Numbered from the stretch's first letter, positions 9,712 to 23,020 are shown. The stretch: 64,000 nucleotides of DNA from Lenzites betulinus (GCA_022264855.1 JABYQU010000001.1:1736001-1800000); one strand, 5' to 3'. A program made the numbers and translations. The notes: generated by a model not told the origin, from the sequence alone.

Positions 9712-12700
9712 TCAGAGACGGCGCAGGATGGGCGGCAGATTGGCTTCGACGGGCGGGGGCGGCGGTTGGCCCGCAGCGAGGCATGCGGCGTGCAGCTTGC
9801 GACGGAGCACGTCCCGGTGAGAAGCCTGCTCTGCGGGACATGGAGGTCGCCGTGTGAGAAAGCACACGCCAGCTGAGACGACGTGACGGCGCGGCTCACC
9901 TGGGCACGGCCAGAGGGCGTTGAGCGCGTCGAGCGGGACGAGGAGGTCTTTCGCGAGGTTGAGCGCGCGCATGAGCTGGTGGTCGTACTCCCACAGCCCG
10001 AGCGCCATCGTGACTTGGTTCGCGAACCACGAGACCTGGAAGGGGCGGCGCGAGAGCAGGTGGCCCTCGGCCTGGCCGAGCTGGGCCACCGAGGCCCGCG
10101 CGCGCGTCGCGACCTGAGCTTGATAGAACACTGGGTGGGAACGGGCGTAGCGCATGAGCTCATCGTGCGCGATGACGCGACGACCATAGTGACAGGGGAA
10201 CTCACGCCACTCCTCTGCCTGGCGGCGGTTGAATATGGGCGGAAGCGAGGATACGTCACCGTCCTGCAATCTGCCAACGCCGTTCAGGGTTGAGAAAAAG
10301 TGGACAGATGTGGGAGGGGGCTTACCTGCGGAACTCGTACGTAATGGTCATACGAGTGCTGTACGAACGGCAGGGCACGGCGGCAAGCGTCAACTAGGCA
10401 CAGCCCGGAGGAGCGGTAGGGACGGAGGACGCACTCGTACAGGTACTCCCGGCAGACGTACATGAGGCCGGTATCTAGGTTGCACACGTGCATCGCAAGC
10501 GCGTCTTGGATATCTCGCGTCTCGCGGAAGACGTCAATGGCCAACCGCGCGCGCTGCTCGGAGGGGAGCGAGTCCTCGCGATGGATCCAGTTGGAGCTGT
10601 TCCACAGAAGCATGCTGCGGCAGTACAGCGCCCACACGGAGTCCTTGGGAGACTGGCCGGACACTTGCTGGTTTCCGGGCATGCGCTCGTGTGCTTCGCC
10701 CGGGAAGAGCAGGGCGTACTATCAGATAACAGCACCCACGCACATGAGTACCGCGAAGTTCGGTGAGCGATGATCAAACGTACGTTGGCTGGGTCCGCGA
10801 GTGTGAGTTCCACAGGCTCGATTTGGAAAGCGGAACACTGCGCAGTGTAAGCGGAGACGAGTGTGAGGGCACACCAGCACAGACGACGACACTCCTCCAT
10901 GCGGATCTCGGTTTCGGACCAGCGGTCGTCCCAGGGCAGCTCGCACGAGTAGGACTGGGAGTGGTCATGTCCTAGCAGCGATGACGGACCCGATGTGTAA
11001 CCGATGCACGAGCAATGTTTTGGCCGACGATACCCGTTCCCTAAATCGACCATGGGGGCCGTCCGAGGACGAAAGGAGCTGGCTGAGGGGTCGTCGCGGT
11101 CCATCGCAGTGAGTGAAAGGACATGGATGATCCGATCGAGAAGCTTCAAGGCACTGGCAGCTCTGTCAGAAGAGTAGAGGGGATGGCTGGATGACTCGAA
11201 CAACGCCATCATCTGTACCATCGGTCAGCTAAAGAAATGTGGCGGCGGAGGGAACGATACACACCAGCGCGGCCTCTGCAAGGGTATAATCGAAGGTCTG
11301 GCTGCGACAGGCTGATTCCAAGCAAGCTTGGGCACGGGCGTGGAGAGACAGGGCAATGTCGCGTCCGGGAAGGCCGCACTCCAGATCGCTCGACTTCATG
11401 AGCATAGCCATTGCGAGAGTAGACATTATCAGCGGCTGCATGTAACTCCTCCTGTCAGGGTCGCCGAGGTCGCGAAGGAATGTACGTAAATTGATGAAAG
11501 AAAGCCAGTAGCTGCTCGTGGTGAATCTACGCCAATCACTTTCGTCAGTTCTACCGTTAACTGCCCGAAGGGATGTGGAACGCACAGAAATTCAATATCG
11601 GATCTTATATCGTTCAGGCTGACGGGAACAAGTGAGAGGATGCGACCGAGGCGGGGGAGACAGCGCCTACGATTGTTCTCTGGAGTTAGGGTTGTATTGG
11701 TCGAGGAGTTCGTCCCACCATGTAGTGGGACCATAGTTGAGAGCAGAGTTGTCGGAGACGGGGTAGTCCATGATTACTGACGAGCGACGGAACGATGGGG
11801 CCAGCTCATCCTACCGTCGACTGAATAAATACTTCGCGTCGAACATATTCCTCACGCAGGATAGGCGGTAAGACTCACTTTTGGGTAAATTACATCGGTA
11901 CTGGTGCCGCGGAGAGGTATCGAGGTGTTGATGTACAACGATCCTTGCGGGAGCATGTGCGTCGCGTTCAGATCATCCATTGCACCTCGCGACGAGAGCT
12001 GGGCACCCCTGGCGCCACCTGTTACGTTCTCCTTCACATTGAAATCGAACGAGAGCATACCGCTCTCACCCTCAGCATTCGTCTTTCGCTTCTTCTTGGC
12101 TGACCCGGTGGCGGGGTCTGAGTCCGGCGGCCGCTTCTTGCACGAGCGTTGTCTGGTTCCGGGGCGTTTGTCGGGCCCACGTCGCTTCGGAACGGCGTCG
12201 TACACGCATTCGTTGTTCCGCCGCAGACAGTTGTGGCAAAACGGCCGAGTAGAGTCGCAACGTATCTTCCGGGCGCGGCTGGGATGTCAACAGATTCAGG
12301 GCTCGCTCTTTTAATGAAGCGCAAAGTGGCAAAGGTGCTCACCACTGCCGGCAAGCGATCACAACGGTAGAGGCCTCTCTTCTCGGCGGACGACTCTGGC
12401 TCGTGTTGCTGCCCGACGGCGTATTCCTCGGCGGACCAGAAGCAGATGGAAGAGAAATCTGGGGTTTCGACTCCGTCGAAGACATACCGGTGGAGTGTCT
12501 GGAAGGCAACGAGGGCGCCGGATCGCTAGACATTCGCAGCTGTTGCTCTGGAAGCCTAGCCTGAGACAAATGCATAGAATATTCTGACGGAGAGTTCACG
12601 ACAGCTGACTGAAGGCGAGACGACGGGCCACCCAAATCCAGCATCGGGTGTCCATGATGAAGAGCAAGGTCGGCAGACGGATGAGAGGCGGAGAGGTGAT

Positions 12701-13060
12701 GGTGAATGGTCGTCGGGCTCGGGACTTGTAGTGTCTCCAGGAAATGGGGATCTCGGCCCTGTGGGTCCATCCCCGGCACGGAATAGCGAGCGTCAAAGGT
12801 TGACGATGGCGGTAGCAGCTGGGTGTCGCAGTCGAAGTGACCAAGGTGATCGGGATACCGGCCTTTTTACAAGAAACGCGCATGTGAGCGACGGACGACC
12901 CAGAGCCAGATAAGGTGCGCGTACCGGTCGGCGTAGCGTAGGCGTGTTCATATATAGGCGAGTGGAGCACGGAGCCCTCTTCGCTGGACTGGACGCCCTC
13001 TTCCAAGGGAGGCATGTGCTGGAACGGACTGTAGGGGTCGCCGTTTGCACTGATGACCAT
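9712..13060 (-). CDS. Zn2Cys6 fungal-specific transcription factor
   Basis: Ten exons (minus order): 13060-12925, 12862-12343, 12278-11879, 11810-11671, 11618-11586, 11526-11265, 11212-10784, 10718-10326, 10263-9900, 9830-9712; 931 aa. The binuclear zinc cluster spans an intron: CRQCRARKIRCD (split at the second Cys) then FCHNCLRRNNECVYD, giving all six cysteines, followed by the RRGPDKRPGTRQRSCKKRP linker common in Agaricomycete regulators. Upstream is a 200-residue Pro/Ser/His-rich region; downstream is a helical middle-homology domain (TTSSYWLSFINLRTF, EECRRLCWCALTL, DSVWALYCRSMLLW). The start is the ATG of MVISANGDPY at 13060, after a C/T-rich leader. Target genes are unknown. One exon is only 33 nt. 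Confidence 0.88.
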
Positions 13061-16000
13061 GCTGGGAGGGAGAGGTGTGTGGCGGACGGCGGACGGAAGG
13101 GTCAGCGGCGTCAAAACATGGGGAGTTGAAGAGGGAGGGGATTGATATGAAAGCCACGCGAGAAGTGCCTATGAAGCCAGAGCAGAGTCTCATGCCCACG
13201 ATGGGCACGGGTGAGGAACTCGCGCAGGCGCGCAGATAGATCTGCTAGAAGCCGGGAAATATCAACAACTTTGACAAATTCTTCACGTACAGCGAGATGC
13301 TCACCGGCATGGGAAGTGGTCAAAAAGAGGAGGTTGGCACAAGTTGTCCCGCATCCCGGGAATCTCCTGAGATTGAGAACGATAACCTTGCCCTCCGGGA
13401 TTCTATCCGCGCATGTCCTGGCGGTCTCGCCGCCTGGCGAGTGCCGACACCGTGGTGCCGCCAACGACGCCGTGGTGGCGGCGGTTGGGATCATGGGGTG
13501 CGCGCCCTGGACGGTCCCCACGGCAGCCTGCTGGCAGCTGGGAGAAAACATGGCTCGCAATGCCTGAGCGCTGTTTTGCGATCTCAGTTCAGGAATATGG
13601 CATGATGTCTTCCGCGAGAGGCGAGCGGACCACGAGGCGATTGGATACCGTCGCGGTGCGGGGGAGCCGTAAGCGAGGGCCGACCGAGATTCACGCGCGG
13701 AACCTTCGTCGGGGGCGTGGCTATCCTCCTCCCCCGCCCCCGGCTCCGTCCTCCTCTGATCAGAATGCGCGAGCAGGAACGGCTCTGACTCGTCTGGCCA
13801 AGGCACTCACTGATCCCGCTCTGCGTATATTTGTCGCCATCTCGCCCGGCGACAGCTGATCCTCTGCGCGCACTTGGCCTCGCCATCCCCCGCTGCTTCC
13901 CACGACGGCAGCCTGGCCATCCGCGCGACGTTTCCCCACGGATTTGTATGGGTAACCAACCGAGACTCCAAAGCAGAATATCCGTCTGAATGGCTTGCCA
14001 AGCGGCCGGCATCGACCCCGCGCGCTCGCCGTTTCTGGGAGCAGAAGCTCGACGGCCGCCGTCGCATTCCCGACCGCCACTGCCCTCCGAGGCTGCAGAC
14101 CTCCCCTGGCCGCGTGGCATGCTCAGCTAGGACATCCCTTCTCCCACTGGCGCTGCGCAGTGTTCATGCATGACCTCGGGATGCCCTGCTGGCTGACGCC
14201 ATGAGCCTGCCAAACTCCGCACATCCAAGCCAGCGCTCTTTCTCTCACGTTGTGCTCCAGAGAAGGCTGCTCAACGTGCACTAGCCTCGTTATCTCCGAC
14301 TCCTGGAGGTACGCAGCAGCCCACTGCGCGCCCTTTGTGCACTAGAAGGCTCATTCAGTGGCTTCGTTTAGGCTTTGAAACAGTTCGCGGCCGGTCATTT
14401 CCTGTATCTCCGCGTGAGGCCCCCTTGTCCGCCTCCAGCTGGCTATCGGGTGCACCGCGAACCGACTAGGGTACCACAGGAGCTTACTTGCCGAAACGAG
14501 CGCAGTCCGATGCTCGCAAACCGTGTTCATTTTTGCGTGGTTCGACCTTCATGCCACCTGCAAGGAAGAACGTTCTCAAGGTGCGCTCGAATTATCGTCG
14601 GCCTGTTGGAAGCTTTATGCTTCGATACCAGTGATTTGGTCTTGGCTGCTCACGTGGCCGCCGCCCGCATCCCGCAAGCATTCAATGTACACACCAGCTT
14701 CTGTCTTCCGTCGTGGACACAGCGGGACGGAGATCGTGGCATCGGGAAGGTGCCACGTGAAACTGCTCGGCGGGGAGCTCATGTCAGTCTTTCTACGACA
14801 CGCCACTGCTGGGACAATGTTCTAGCTAAGTTCCTTCATGCGGCTAACATATTTCCCTGACAATCCTCAAAATTCGGACAACGCGCCATTCCTCTGATTC
14901 GGTACTGCACAGTATCGCACTTGCGTCGAGGCCGGACTTTTACCACAACTGTCGCTCTTGACGGTTCCCTCAGCGCGGCATAAGCGTGACAATATCGATG
15001 CCGGAACCCAGGGCCGTTCATACTCCCCGTTTGTCTTAATTCGCTCGACAATAGCCCTGGCACCTCAACGTGTTGCCGGACAAGGAAAGTATAATTTCGA
15101 TCCTCGCCCATCTCCGAGACCCCGAGCCGGGTCACCGTGGAATCCGCTCCGGAGTCGGCCTCGGTGCACCTCCGAGACATCCTTGCAAGCACTCCTCGCG
15201 CAATGCGCGCTGCCCTAAAGTCGAGATGTGCGGGCTCTGCGGGCTCATTTTCGGCTGCCGGGTCATCGATAACCTCTCCGTCAACCGGCCTACGGTCCAC
15301 CCCTGGCGTTATGGTGATAGTGCCGCGCCCATACTGCTGCGAGTATTCCTTCCATCTCAGCTCGAGGCTTCTAGGAAGGAGAGAGCTCGGCTTCGCGGCG
15401 GAGTGGCCGATAGAAATCGCTGAGCTCCCTCTTTTCGTGCGCGGCAGCGATCTTCGCACCCCATGGTGGGAAGTGGTGCTTGCCGAGGGTTCTTGTGCAG
15501 TTGATGGCTGAATCCGCAGAGGACACCTCCGGTGAGCAGCCATCTCGCGTACTCCCACTGACCCGCGGACACTCCCTCTCTTCCAGCGTGCCTTTGTCGG
15601 TACCCTGTACCCAGCGCGCTCCGCATCAAATGTCCACCTGCGCGCTCGGTGGCAGTAGAAGCCAGGCCGGGGAACAAGCCAGAGGCTGTGTGTCACCTTC
15701 CCGCGTTCTCCTGATCTTCGAAGCTGGCCCAAGCAGGCAATCCGCAAGCAAGGCCGCCGCCAACTGAATGGCGACAAATATATCACCGCCCGGCTTGGCA
15801 GGTGCCATGGGAGTCTGGATGCCGCTTGCTCTCGCGGATCATTGGATGGGAGCGGCGCGCGCCTCTCACCCGTCGGCGGTGGTATCGGATCCTGCCTCGG
15901 GCGGACAGCGAACCTGCGCCCTCGAGCTCGGTACCGAGCTCCACTGCACGCAAGGTTCGCGCGTCCCCGCCTCGACCCCGACGTCGTCCCCTCGCCTGCA

Positions 16001-18056
16001 GCCTGGCGCGCCGTCACCGCCATGGTGTCGAGGTGGATTGGCTTTGACTGTTATAGGCATATGCAACAGGTAAGTTTCGCCTGATAATCACCGCAGCCAG
16101 GACCGCTAAACAGATGCTGTCCAAACAGTCCATCAGCAAACTCGTCATGGCGAAGTCGCCAGCGCCCAACAATTCGAGCGGGTTGCCGTCGATGGAAATA
16201 TCATACGGCTATTGTGGTGGTCTCTCGCTGTCGCTGCAAGGGTGCACCAGTTTGGCCCGGCGAATAAAGGCGGGTGATCTGTCGCTCTCTGTGTCCGAAG
16301 GTTCTCCGTTCATCCGAGCTGTCGTGCGCGTTCGTTATTTACTCGAACATACAGAGCTCTCTTGCCCTGTCCGAGGTGAGCTGTTTAGCACGTCGGGTAC
16401 TGAGCGTTAGGATATCCAACTATCAAACTTATCTGTCAGCTTCGATCCTCCGCGTTAGAACCGCTGCCTACATCTGGTGTCCCAGGAACAAAGTAGTCTC
16501 GGTCCTGTTTCAACATCCACTCCCGCCCCTTTCGCGAGGCCGAAGCTGCGCCGGACGCTGAGAACTTCCGACAGGCCGCCCTGCTTCCAGGCCAGAGCTG
16601 TCAATGTACGAAAGCGGCGGACGCCTTACGAAGGGCGGCCGACGCCTGGAAGACTCCCTAGACGCGTCACACACTCGACACGACCGTGGTTTGCGGGGTG
16701 GGGTCGCTGTGGGGGTTCCGCCGCGAAGCCCTGTCACCGGACCCTCTACACATCGGGTGCGTGTCAATCTTGCAACACAGCGCGCGCGAGATCGTCTGTG
16801 GAAGCGTATCTGGGGCACCTGTAATGGCGGATGAGTGAGCATTGTCCGAGAATAAGCCTCGCGATTTCCCCACTGCGGTGGAGTTGTGCGAAGGCGCGTC
16901 GCATTGAGCAGCGATCGTGTGCAGGACGAGGCCTCCGTGAACTCACGCCCAGCGAAAGTCTGGTGCGCCCATGGTCTTTCGTCATGACATGTGCTGCGGC
17001 CGAAGATCCTTCTGGTGTGACTTTGGGGCCCAGATACTTCGAGCAACTCCTTCTGACGGATTCCTCGGGCGGTCATTAGTACGTATGGTGCGTCGGCGAT
17101 TGGTCAGGAGCGACGCAGTGAAACGCCGAGTCCTACTTTGACAACCTGGAGGGTCTGTGACCCATTTTGAAGCATGTGGCACTGCCGCCATACTGCCGCC
17201 ATGTACATTAGCTGAAAACGAGTGCCAGTGATGAGTTCAATGTCATCACATCGAGGCGCGCCATCAGCCAACCATAAGCGAGCCGTGCCTCATCCTTGCG
17301 CGTGCAGTAAGTAGCGTACCTTCGCTTCTTCATTGTCCATGAGAGGACCATCTAACGACATGCGGCCTGTGCTTCCCGTCCGCGTGGAACCAGGGACAAG
17401 CGTCGATTTGGCGCACGAAATCGGCCTTATTGTGCCGGCTGCAATCGCGTGCAAGAGTGGTGGGAGGCTTCGAGCTTAAATGCAAGCTCTTTTTGGGCCT
17501 TCGTATGGTTGAGTCGCGCCGACGCATTTCTTGACCATGGACGCTGTCCCAGTATTTGAAACACGGCAGGAGGGCCTTTATCAGCACATCGATATCATCT
17601 CAATGTAACTTACACCTGCTCATTTCCCATTAACACATGACTACGCGTGGGTGACGACGTCCAGCGTTTTCTATCTCCCATTGGTGCTGACACTTCAAAT
17701 GCGGGGGTTTGCCCGGAGTAGAATTGCTTGGTGATGATAGTCATGGCGCTGGGGAGCTCCATGCTCCGGCCGGAGAGATATATAATCATCTGGCGCCAGA
17801 CTTGGCCATTGGTGGGCTAGACTGTCGCGACGGAGCGGCAGACGGGGAGAGAGCGACAAATGTGGCGGGCGTTGAGTACAAGGACCCGGGCGGGCCACTC
17901 AGCACTGTGGCGTCGATCACTCTCGATGCGGGAGAGCGGGCCGAAGTAGCCGGGGGGCGGCTCCGCCCAAAATAGTCGCTAGCGCCGGAAGTTGCCCCTT
18001 GTCCACTGCTCTGTGCCTCTGCCTCTCCGTCTCTCCTCGTCGCACTCTGCGACGCC
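13061..18056. other. 5-kb interval without a recognisable gene
   Basis: Between the divergent starts of the transcription factor (minus) and the 18057 gene (plus). I read all frames. There are long open frames (for example 14836-16023 minus), but none shows a domain, a signal peptide, a coherent splice chain or resemblance to a family I know. The last 60 bp (17995-18056) is a C/T-rich leader for the plus gene, and an AGATATATAATC site lies at about 17775-17786. The rest may be extended regulatory DNA, a lost gene or a decayed repeat; the sequence alone does not decide. Confidence 0.4.
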
Positions 18057-19088
18057 ATGGCTTCAGTTGCTCGATATGTCTTCGGGTGCTGCATACGAGG
18101 GCAGTCTCCCGGTCCAGTAGGTGCCGATATGTTGGACGGGGCGGGCGGAATACTGAAGTGACAATGTAGAAGGAACCGGACGAGCGCACGCCATTCATTC
18201 AGCCTACTACGGACGAAGTTCCTCCGTGAGTTGTAGTCTTCATATCCGCACCCCGAGAAACCTCATTTCCACCCCCAGACTACGATCCTATACCGTTGAC
18301 CATGACCGGCTGAACGAGCAGCTTGGTACAATCGTCCGCGCCAAGGAAGGGTACGCAATCTTTCCCTCTCCCCCACCCTTGCTCTTATCATTTTCTTATT
18401 ACGCTTGGGTTCGTCCCTTAGGAAAATGGTCAATGTAAACCAACCGCTTCCATTCAATTTGCATGGCCGGCCACATGCACGCTTTGACCGCAGCGTGTCT
18501 GCAAACACAACCCCTCCACGTGCATCGTCATCTGCAGCGTACAGGGATGCTCCGCACGGGCATGCACATGCCAACCGTGTACCATCATACTCGAACTCGC
18601 GAGAGCCATCTCCGTCTATCCAAACGAGCCGCTCAACATCCTCGCTACATCCTGGCGACGCGTCCTATCTTCCACCTGAATCTGACCCGGAGGGCGGCAG
18701 CAGAAGGCCGATTCTAAACGTGAGGCTGGTGCGGGGGCCCGGTGGATTCTTCGCGGGCTCGAAGCCACGTCTAGGATCGGTTTCCCGCGGACGTCCGGGG
18801 CGGCCTGGCGAAGAACGTGGTCGGGAGAACGGCAATGAAGCCGAGGGCACAGTCCAGGCGGAAGACATTGGCAAGGGAGTTACCAACGGCGCCAACGAAG
18901 CGTCAGACACGACGTCTTCGACCTCCGAGGAAGGGTCCAATCACGCCGGCGTATCCGAGGCGGCCGCCGTCCGCAACGGTCACGCCTGGGACGGGGGCGC
19001 TGCTGCGCAGGAGCACGAGAGCTCTGCTTTCGACTCCGACTTCAAAATTGAGGACGTTGGCGACATTGCCCAGAGCTGGGGAGACTAA
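18057..19088 (+). CDS. N-terminally dicysteine protein, possibly LAMTOR1/Ego1-like
   Basis: Four exons: 18057-18116, 18170-18225, 18279-18350, 18422-19088; 284 aa. The N-terminus MASVARYVFGCCIRG has a Cys pair typical of palmitoylation. It is followed by an acidic DERTPFIQPTTDEVPP stretch and a helix RLNEQLGTIVRAKEGKMVNV, then a long Ser/Pro/Arg-rich disordered region and an acidic C-terminus ending DVGDIAQSWGD. Lipidated N-terminus, DERTP-like segment and short helix resemble LAMTOR1/Ego1, the vacuolar anchor of the TORC1-regulating EGO/Ragulator complex. That is an inference from layout, not a firm match. The model is supported by in-frame joining at three introns (53, 53 and 71 nt) and by the leader just upstream. 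Confidence 0.75.
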
Positions 19089-19503
19089 CGCCCCGCTCTG
19101 GCGGCCTCCTCTCACGCACACCGTTCAGCCGTCGTCCGGCTGCGGCGCCCACTTTCCTCATGACTTTCTCTTTGGGTTTCGAGTCGATCTTGTTGACGAA
19201 TACTCACGATACCGCTTCGCTCCCATCTACGTCCGCCGCCCGTCCCCCGCACTACATTCATTCATGGACTAGTACCACTACTTACCCGCTCGCCCTCGTT
19301 ACTTGTCCGTGTCAAGTCTAGCTAGTTTGGTACGATAACAACCACACCATTATCATCGGTATCTCTGGCGCCCCATAAGGGGTGTCTCTTGTATAATGTA
19401 GCGTCTAGTCCCTGCAGCCCCTCGACATTGAACACGCATAGGTATCGAATGCACTCCAGCGTCGGTTGAACAAGACACTCGTACAAGGGATCTGCATGCG
19501 CAT
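19089..19503. other. Convergent intergenic region
   Basis: 415 bp between the 3' ends of the plus gene and COG3. I see nothing beyond probable 3' UTRs. Confidence 0.4.
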
Positions 19504-22500
19504 TCACGTACTACTACTGCCGCCTGCAGAAGCGGCACGGCTTGCAAGAACCTCCGCGAAGCGGTATGGTATCGGGGGCGTCCAATACACCCAGTCCTCT
19601 TTGGATCCTTTCACGACCATCTCCCTGATCATTTCCTCCGTTGGAAGGCTGTTGCGAACCCGGCCGTGGTAAAGGTCCCATACGATCTCCCTGAAGTACA
19701 TCCAGTGGCCCACAAGCCGCTCCTGGGCGTGCTTCAGGAGGACCTCGACCGTGCGCTCGTCCTCGATGTACAGCCGTAGACGCGTCGCGTACTGGTTCAC
19801 TTCGCGCTCTAGGCTGTACGGAATCGCGTTGATAATGCTAATGGCGGCGGACTCGCCGGCCCAATTGTTCTCTATCGAGTAGTCCATGCGAGGGATCGCA
19901 GTCTCCCCATCGGGCCCGACGGGGTCGTTGTCGAGCGCGTACATCATCCGCACCCGCTCCGCCCAGCTGCGGAGCGAGCCGCTCACGTCGTCTGCCGCAG
20001 TCTTGATCACGTCTTCGCAGGCCTGCTTGAGCAGCTGGTCGATCCCCTGTCAAATGCAGCGCATGGGAGAGATGTTCCATTTAGCGGTACCGCGCCTCGG
20101 GCGCGGGGGCAATAAGGGCACTCACGTGGCGCACGTCGGACGTGTCCTCGTCACGCGGCATCCCGAGGGAAGTGAGGAGGGCGTTCGGGAGAAGAGACGT
20201 CGTCTTGCCGAGCACCGAAGCCAGCGACTCTGGGAGAAACGTGAGCGAGGCGGGCAGCGCGTGAGAGCGCGTCGGACTTACCAGGAACTCCTGAGAGGTC
20301 GATGCCCCGGTCCACGTTTCGGTGCACGAGATCAAGGTTTTGGGTCATCTCTTTTAGGATGAGGAGGTGCCGAAGTAAGAACAGGTGTCCATCCAACACC
20401 GAATTTGGTGGATTCTTGGAGCGCAGTGTCTCGGCCGCACTGAGGAGGGTCTGCAAGCAGTACTTGATCGCCTCTTGCGCGAGCTCATCAAAGATAGCGG
20501 GCTGCTCTCAAGGTCAAGAATACATCGGGGAGGGAGTATGACGCAACGACAGACCTTCACGAATTCATGGAGCTGGGAGAGCACCCAGACCGTCTTCTGC
20601 AAAGTGGGGTACCACGTTTCCTGCTTGTCCCAGGACTTCACTTGGAAAATGCGGCTGACGCTCTGCTTCTCCCTGATTTCCGTGCCAGACACCGGCTTCC
20701 GCGCAGCTTCTCACATGATCAGGGCCTTCGCCGGGACAACGATCAAGCACCGACACCCACCTACTAGTTTGTCCGGGTACGCCAGGTCCTCAGGCTTGGG
20801 GACGTAATAGCGGATCTCAGATTGAATAACCGACTGGGCCTTGAAAAAGAGCCGAGTCTGCGCGTCCTGGAGAACCATTTGGAGAAGGTGGCTGATGTGT
20901 AAGGTCCGGAGCCCCCTGTGTGGCTTCAGATGGTCGAGGTCCAGAGGGAGCTCATCCAGGTCCTTCTCGTCGTCCGAAGACGTTTCGGGCACTGAGGGAA
21001 CGTCGAGGACCATGAGTGCCTGGAGCACCGTGCAGACTTCACACAGAGCGGTGAGACGCGGCTCATGAAGTATTCGTGGTCGCAAGTCGTCATAGAGATA
21101 GTCGCAAAGGTTCTCCAGGTATTGGCTGGCAACGTTGAATCGGTCAGCAGTACCCAGGGAATACAGGGAATGTCAGGGAGACGCACTACAGCTGTTCTTC
21201 CCCTGAGTTGAAGAATGAGCGGAACAGAGTAAATTCATCCGTACACAATTGCTTGAGGTAGCTACATCCGGCTCGAGTCTAGCACGATGGTCAGCATCAA
21301 CAGGCAACTATTCACCGTGACCACACTTACAAGCTCCACAAGCTCCGTTCGTGCGGGGTCGAGGCCCTTGATCTCCTCCATGAGGCGGCCAACGAGGAGG
21401 CTCTTGCGGGCAGAGAAATACGCCGTATGACACTCAGCTAGCAGCGCAGATAGCTCATCCGGGTGCGCCTGAGCACGTCGCTCGAGCTCTGCTAGAAGAG
21501 GCGCTAATGGTCCTGACACTGTATGGAATCTTGTGTAGAGCAGGTGCATCTGCGCGACCGTCGATACATCCTGTCGAAAGTGCGTGAGCACCGTCTCATG
21601 TAATGGGGAGGACACGACCGCTCACTTTCTCCGACAGCCGCTTGTGCACGTCGGTGGTCAGCGCCCGCAATGAGCCAACGAAATACATCTTGATCAAGGT
21701 CATAGCTCGCGTCATGCATTGTTGGAAGCGAAGCAGATAGATTTCGGCCTCCTTGAAGTGTCGCTGGAATTTGGGAAGACGGGAGATGAGCCACGGGAGG
21801 CGGGTTTCCACGGTGAGATTACCTTACATGTTCTTTCAAGTAGTCGATGCAAATGTCGACGCGCTCGACCATGTAAAGGAAGTCTGTTTGGAGGACAAGA
21901 GATTCTCCCGGGTGGTTGAGCATACGTGTTGCCTGCTCGAGTTCTTGGAAGTATTCTAGCCTCTCGTCAATCGAGACGGTCATATCCAACAAACGGTCCT
22001 ATACGCGCGCATCGGTGTGTAAGGATTCACCATGCCGTTGTTCTCAAAATGAAAGAACGTACCCGCTCTTGAAGGAGTAGCTCGCATGCATCCTTCAAAC
22101 TCTTGCCACTCTCCTCTACAGACCGCCACCCTTGCAGCATATCATCCAGCTCTTGGTCGATCTCATCTATTCGCCGAATTAACCTGTCGCACGTTTCTAG
22201 ATGGTCCGACACGCTCTCTAGGTGGGCGCGTATGTGGGATTCCTGGCTGTGGGTGACCGAGCGGTCGATGAGGGAGAACCAGTCGTAGAACTGCTGGGGT
22301 GTCTGAATGGGTTGCTTGGGATGTAGCGCGTGCGACGCCGTGTGGCGGTGAGCGGAGGAGATATTGGGGGTGGAGGGACGTGAGCCTTGCCCCAATTTAC
22401 CGCGAATAGTGGGTGTGGACGGGCGAGAAGACGAGCCTGTGTCTTCCACGCTGAACTTGACACGTATAATTATGACTGATATGTTGCACATAGACAGATA

Positions 22501-22685
22501 TGTGTACGCACCTTCGGTGGTAAAGCGGATCGCTCACTCGCTGCTTGAACGTGATTTACACTCTTGACCTCGACGTCTCCGATTGGCGCAATGGCCTCCC
22601 ATTCTTCTACACTGATGACAGTAGCAGGCTTTGTAGGTGTAGCTATAGTGTTCAAGTTCGGCGGTCGCTTGCCTGCAGAGGCCAT
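19504..22685 (-). CDS. COG3: Conserved oligomeric Golgi complex subunit 3
   Basis: Eleven exons (minus order): 22685-22512, 22455-22063, 21998-21828, 21763-21626, 21570-21331, 21278-21190, 21125-20761, 20709-20555, 20501-20282, 20229-20126, 20046-19504; 863 aa. COG3/Sec34 is a lobe-A subunit of the COG tether that captures retrograde vesicles at the Golgi. Recognisable segments are FYDWFSLIDRSVTHSQESH, a KSLKDACELLLQER helix, FKEAEIYLLRFQQCMTRAM, the YFSARKSLLVGRLMEEI block and TWYPTLQKTVWVLSQLHEF; the tail ends in the PPIPYRFAEVLASRA region. Length is normal for the family. All junctions keep frame; introns are 51-79 nt. It starts head to head with ELP6, 335 bp apart. Confidence 0.93.
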
Positions 22686-23020
22686 GAAAACGTATTGTTC
22701 CCTAGTAGTATGTACTACCCTGGCTGCACGCGTGCGAGGGACGCTGACGCGACAAAGACTGAACTAGAGGCTTGATCGCACAGACACAGCAGTCCAAATT
22801 TTGCGAGTCCTGAACGCAATGAAGGAAGCCCAGTTCACCAGAAAGAATGCTGTAATACTAAAGACGGTTGTTCACCACGGTCGTAGCCCGCCACAGAAGG
22901 TGTTTACATGTGTTAGGCTACAGCCTTAACTCTATTTCCACTTTTGGAACGCGGTCGGTTAACCGACACCTCTGCTACCGTCTCCTTCAAACAGCCATCC
23001 TCCGGAGTCCGAAGACGGAC
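22686..23020. promoter_or_regulatory. Divergent COG3/ELP6 promoter
   Basis: 335 bp separate the start codons of COG3 (minus) and ELP6 (plus), so both promoters must lie here or overlap. No clear TATA box is seen on either side, as expected for housekeeping genes. Confidence 0.5.

Noticed and set aside
14836..16023. 395-codon minus-strand open frame
   Set aside because: Long but without any family resemblance, signal peptide or splice partners; low-quality Arg/Ser/Pro composition. Kept only as a remark on the gene-free interval.
17330..18094. Minus-strand chain starting at the CCATGG shared with the 18057 start, with natural-looking pieces (MASQSATRRDGE, QFYSGQTPAFEVSAPMG, DEARLAYGWLMARLDV)
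   Set aside because: The joins need a 104-nt and a 25-nt intron, and its N-terminus is the reverse of the C/T-rich leader of the well-supported plus gene. Probably antisense coincidence.
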